A stretch of 12,714 bases of DNA from CBDDRG01 sp965232975. Lineage in GTDB: Bacteria > Pseudomonadota > Gammaproteobacteria > Pseudomonadales > Porticoccaceae. The translations under genes were made by a program, and so were the position numbers. The notes beneath the pieces are model-generated. The model saw nothing but the letters and a program-made list of their open reading frames with translations, made no database searches and had not been told where the DNA came from. The stretch is from positions 1-12,714 of the forward strand of contig CBDDRG010000201.1 of assembly GCA_965232975.1 (NCBI GenBank), written 5' to 3'. Shown here one piece after another: positions 12,358 through 12,714 of this stretch (position 1 is the stretch's first letter; each line of letters opens with the position of its first letter).

Positions 12358-12388
12358 AAAAGGCTGGCGAGAAAACTCGCCAGCCTTT
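12358..12388 (-). terminator. Attenuator-like hairpin between rplL and rpoB
   Basis: The minus RNA forms a perfect 13-bp stem, AAAGGCTGGCGAG with CTCGCCAGCCTTT (12388-12376 and 12371-12359), around a UUUU tetraloop. It ends in a short UUUU run, mostly inside the stem, and then CCTGCTG. The stem is very strong but the U-tract is poor, as expected for a leaky terminator that lets part of the polymerases into rpoB. It lies 43 bases after the rplL stop. Confidence 0.75.
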
Positions 12389-12419
12389 GGTGCGAAGAAA
12401 TCGAACGTTTTGCACCAAA
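12386..12419 (-). repeat. Second dyad overlapping the attenuator foot
   Basis: TTTGGTGC (12386-12393) and GCACCAAA (12412-12419) are perfect 8-bp reverse complements with an 18-base loop. Its proximal arm shares bases 12386-12388 with the foot of the attenuator stem. The two helices could stack, or compete for those three bases. Confidence 0.5.
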
Positions 12420-12431
12420 CGTCCAGTAAAC

Positions 12432-12714
12432 CTATTTCAGTTCAACGGTGGCGCCGGCTTCTTCCAACAACTTCTTGGCTTCTTCGGCTTCCGCCTTGGT
12501 GAGAGCTTCCTTCACCGTTGCGGGGGCGCCATCGACCAGATCCTTGGCTTCTTTCAGCCCAAGACTGGTGATCGTACGCACTGCTTTGATAACGTTGACC
12601 TTCTTCTCTCCACTGCTGGTGAGAACCACATCAAACTCGGTTTTCTCCTCAACCGCTGCGACTTCTGCAGCCGGTGCTGCCGCCATCGCCACGGTGGCCT
12701 GCGCGGACACGCCA
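12432..12714 (-). CDS. rplL: 50S ribosomal protein L7/L12, C-terminal part (5' end outside window)
   Basis: L7/L12 forms the flexible multi-copy stalk of the 50S subunit and recruits and activates EF-G, EF-Tu and other GTPases. About 93 codons are present; the N-terminal dimerisation domain (about 30-35 residues) lies beyond the window edge. What remains is the Ala-rich hinge (ATVAMAAAPAAEVAAVEE) followed by the globular C-terminal domain: KTEFDVVL, IKAVR, LGLKEAKDLVDGAP, and the ending LLEEAGATVELK. The GTG at 12710 is not the start. It encodes the Val of the conserved FGVSA segment, and the frame continues off the edge. The gene precedes rpoB as in the rplKAJL-rpoBC operon. Confidence 0.97.
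   Translation of the reverse strand, partial: GVSAQATVAMAAAPAAEVAAVEEKTEFDVVLTSSGEKKVNVIKAVRTITSLGLKEAKDLVDGAPATVKEALTKAEAEEAKKLLEEAGATVELK

Larger units (their letters stand above)
12200..12431 (-). other. rplL-rpoB intergenic regulatory spacer
   Basis: This 232-base non-coding stretch separates the stalk protein gene from rpoB. It holds three inverted repeats, listed separately, and near rpoB a small GCCG-CAATT-CGGC hairpin at about 12257-12269. I found no convincing -35/-10 pair on the minus strand. In E. coli the equivalent gap contains a partial terminator and an RNase III site that set polymerase output below ribosomal protein output. The position is the same here, but the sequence-level equivalence is inferred. 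Confidence 0.6.

Noticed and set aside
12200..12431. A separate rpoB promoter in the rplL-rpoB spacer.
   Set aside because: TTAACA-like hexamers occur inside the GTTAAC repeat, but no -10 is found at a 16-18 base spacing.
12432..12710. A complete 92-residue gene starting at GTG 12710.
   Set aside because: The GTG is an internal Val codon of L7/L12 (FGVSA). The frame runs off the window edge, and the N-terminal domain is simply not included.

Overview
The window is a core housekeeping stretch of a bacterial chromosome, with every gene on the minus strand. Read in the direction of transcription (high to low coordinates) the order is rplL (3' part), rpoB, rpoC, rpsL, rpsG, fusA and tuf (5' part). 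This is the ribosomal-stalk/RNA-polymerase operon joined directly to the str operon. The proteins are gammaproteobacterial in length and sequence. RpoB (1359 aa), RpoC (1403 aa, TTG start) and the S7 C-terminus SHYRF resemble Pseudomonas/Cellvibrio-type gammaproteobacteria more than enterics, where rpoBC and str are separate loci. GC content looks high, by eye a little under 60%. I cannot name the genus.

Layout: 12432-12714 holds the end of rplL. A 232-base spacer (12200-12431) follows, carrying a strong attenuator-type hairpin and two further inverted repeats. rpoB (8120-12199) and rpoC (3840-8051) come next, separated by 68 bases that are mostly one long GC-rich stem-loop. The 157-base rpoC-rpsL spacer has a near-consensus sigma70-type promoter, a hairpin at the expected 5' end of the mRNA, and an intrinsic terminator ending just before the rpsL Shine-Dalgarno. 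rpsL (3296-3682), rpsG (2699-3169), fusA (497-2599) and the first 152 codons of tuf (1-456) follow.

The genes work together in gene expression. RpoB and RpoC form the catalytic core of RNA polymerase. S12 and S7 build the 30S decoding centre and head. L7/L12 recruits translational GTPases, EF-G translocates, and EF-Tu delivers aminoacyl-tRNA. The untranslated RNA structures are plausible devices for tuning polymerase against ribosome output.

No mobile element, CRISPR array, tRNA/rRNA, defence system or novel gene cluster was seen. The observations most worth a second look are an Asp at a normally invariant glycine of the RpoC bridge helix, the promoter-hairpin-terminator leader of rpsL, and the three dyads between rplL and rpoB.
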